A stretch of DNA of 64,000 nt from Candidatus Desulfatifera sulfidica (lineage in GTDB: Bacteria > Desulfobacterota > Desulfobulbia > Desulfobulbales > Desulfocapsaceae), in assembly GCA_014381505.1 (NCBI GenBank), contig JACNLK010000028.1, positions 1 to 64,000 on the forward strand, written 5' to 3'. This document shows positions 63,206 to 64,000 of the stretch, piece by piece. Both the position numbers and the translations under genes were made by a program. How positions within the stretch are numbered: position 1 is the stretch's first letter; the number at the start of each line of letters is the position of its first letter. The notes under the pieces were generated by a model, which was not told where the DNA came from, ran no database searches, and saw only the letters and a program-made list of their open reading frames with translations.

Positions 63206-63241
63206 AGGCACCATTGAAGAATTGTCTTTTCAAGGGTGCCT
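63206..63241 (+). terminator. Hairpin after the carboxyltransferase gene, containing a partial repeat end
   Basis: AGGCACC/GGTGCCT and TTGAA/TTCAA form a stem with one A-G mismatch. Bases 63207-63232 also match the end of the dispersed palindrome (TTGAAgAATTGTCTTTTCA against TTGAAaAATTGTCTTTTCA), so the hairpin may derive from it. Confidence 0.5.
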
Positions 63242-63258
63242 GAATCTCTTTTTGCTCT

Positions 63259-63306
63259 AAAAAAGGTCCCTTTTTCACAGTATGTGGGAATGGGACCTTT
63301 TTTTTT
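63259..63306 (+). terminator. Intrinsic terminator of the carboxylase operon
   Basis: AAAAAAGGTCCC pairs with GGGACCTTTTTT (63292-63303), with further CACA/TGTG pairing inside, then more Ts. A textbook intrinsic terminator; the A-run also allows leftward use. Confidence 0.9.
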
Positions 63307-63435
63307 CATCAAGTGAAGAAAGTCTTCTAAAAGAACAGACTCAAGTATCCTCATTTTCCGGGATCTTGACATAATATGATATATTGAGCTTTGCCCAATG
63401 TTCTTTCAGCCAATTTCTGTAAATCTGATAATACT

Positions 63436-64000
63436 ATGAAATTGAATCATATTCCTGTTGTGATCATCGGTGGTGGGCCTGGTGGTCTGGTCTGTGCAAA
63501 AGTGCTGGCAGAGTCGGGCCGCAGGGTTCTAGTGGTAGAGCGCAAGGTGACAATCGGTCCTAAGGTCTGTGCAGGCGGGATCACATGGCATGGATTGATC
63601 AGTCGGGTACCGGGAAAGTGGATCGAACAGTCCTTTCATCGCCAACGTATTGTAACCCGTTGGCAGAAAGGAACAGTAACCGAAAAACAGCCAATCATCG
63701 CCACTGTTAATCGTTTGCACCTTGGCCGGTATATGTTGGATCAGGCACGTAACGCAGGGGCTGAAGTCCTGAACGGCTGGCAGTTGCGCCGGATTGATGG
63801 TCGGACACTTGAGATCGAGAACAAAAAAGACCGTACACGTCAAACGTTGACCTGTGAATACCTTGTTGGGGCCGACGGTTCAACATCTCTTGTCAGACGA
63901 TCTCTTGGCCTGAGCAGCCGGCGCATGGGCGTGGGGATCAATTACCAGATAAAGGGATGCCATTCTGAGATGGAATGGCATCTGAATAGCCGTTTTTTTA
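63436..64000 (+). CDS. Geranylgeranyl reductase-family FAD-dependent oxidoreductase, 3' truncated by window edge
   Basis: The first 188 residues are present and the frame is open to the end. HIPVVIIGGGPGGLVCAKVL is the Rossmann FAD site (GGGPGG), followed by E..K..GPKVCAGGIT, the PxxCGGG-like turn of this family, and YLVGADGSTSLVRRSLG, the second FAD contact. Members reduce isoprenoid chains or related lipids and quinones; the substrate here cannot be told. TATACT-like bases near the ATG are not a convincing promoter. Confidence 0.8.
   Translation, partial: MKLNHIPVVIIGGGPGGLVCAKVLAESGRRVLVVERKVTIGPKVCAGGITWHGLISRVPGKWIEQSFHRQRIVTRWQKGTVTEKQPIIATVNRLHLGRYMLDQARNAGAEVLNGWQLRRIDGRTLEIENKKDRTRQTLTCEYLVGADGSTSLVRRSLGLSSRRMGVGINYQIKGCHSEMEWHLNSRFF

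Noticed and set aside
63178-63372. Minus-strand open frame after the carboxyltransferase
   Set aside because: It runs through two terminator hairpins and a T/A run and has no coding character.

Overview
The window looks like a stretch of core chromosome from an anaerobic, Gram-negative bacterium, most likely a Desulfobacterota (Desulfobulbales-like) sulfur or sulfate metaboliser. The evidence is a four-subunit 2-oxoacid:ferredoxin oxidoreductase, a split biotin carboxylase / carboxyltransferase pair, FolE2 instead of FolE, citramalate synthase, type III pantothenate kinase, periplasmic signalling and binding proteins, and a heptose phosphatase of the LPS pathway. The assignment rests on gene content and protein style only; no rRNA or other phylogenetic marker lies in the window. 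No tRNA, rRNA, CRISPR array, prophage or insertion sequence was recognised. Base composition looks even by eye, with no obvious island.

Layout, left to right. 1-2450: end of a cobalamin nucleotide-loop operon (cobU fragment, cobT, cobS). 2451-10903: a small secreted protein, xseA on the minus strand, a membrane-anchored TPR-like protein overlapping panC, panD, a RecD2-type helicase, a PPC-domain protein and DarP/YjgA. 10923-16052 (mostly minus): folE2-metF with a 4-base overlap, a small zinc-ribbon gene, an M23 peptidase and rng. 16410-20254 (plus): a family 2 glycosyltransferase, a spore-photoproduct-lyase-like radical SAM protein, ssb and a DnaJ/CbpA-like co-chaperone, then a perfect bidirectional terminator facing leuC-leuD (minus). 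22650-30621 (plus): an orphan YejA-type peptide-binding protein, a PstS-like binding protein joined to a membrane diguanylate cyclase, tsaE, a YcaO-TPR protein and a GmhB-type phosphatase.

30738-35666 (minus): a BtuCDF/FecBCDE-type ABC importer, an LD-carboxypeptidase and coaX. 35788-38183: cutA plus a small zinc protein, then rluA-like and thiD (minus). 38297-42116 (plus): a ParE/ParC pair of the kind I associate with Bacteroidetes. 42237-52358 (minus): PHP phosphoesterase, miaB, a small protein, purB, recJ, and the overlapping run lysC-cimA-HhH protein-miaA. 52616-56294 (plus): trmL, serC, a radical SAM protein and rlmN. 56503-59466 (minus) is korDABC, divergent from a biotin carboxylase and biotinylated carboxyltransferase (59783-63200). 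A flavoprotein of the geranylgeranyl-reductase family runs off the right edge.

How the genes fit together: cimA, leuCD and lysC feed branched-chain and aspartate-family amino acids; panC/panD/coaX serve coenzyme A; the kor cluster and the divergent carboxylase form a carbon-metabolism module around 2-oxoacids with a shared 316-bp control region holding good sigma-70-like promoters and a perfect 8-3-8 inverted repeat. The most noteworthy items are that module with its atypical carboxyltransferase active site, the PstS-like/diguanylate cyclase pair, the YcaO-TPR protein, and a dispersed ~131-bp imperfect palindrome with two full copies and one partial copy.
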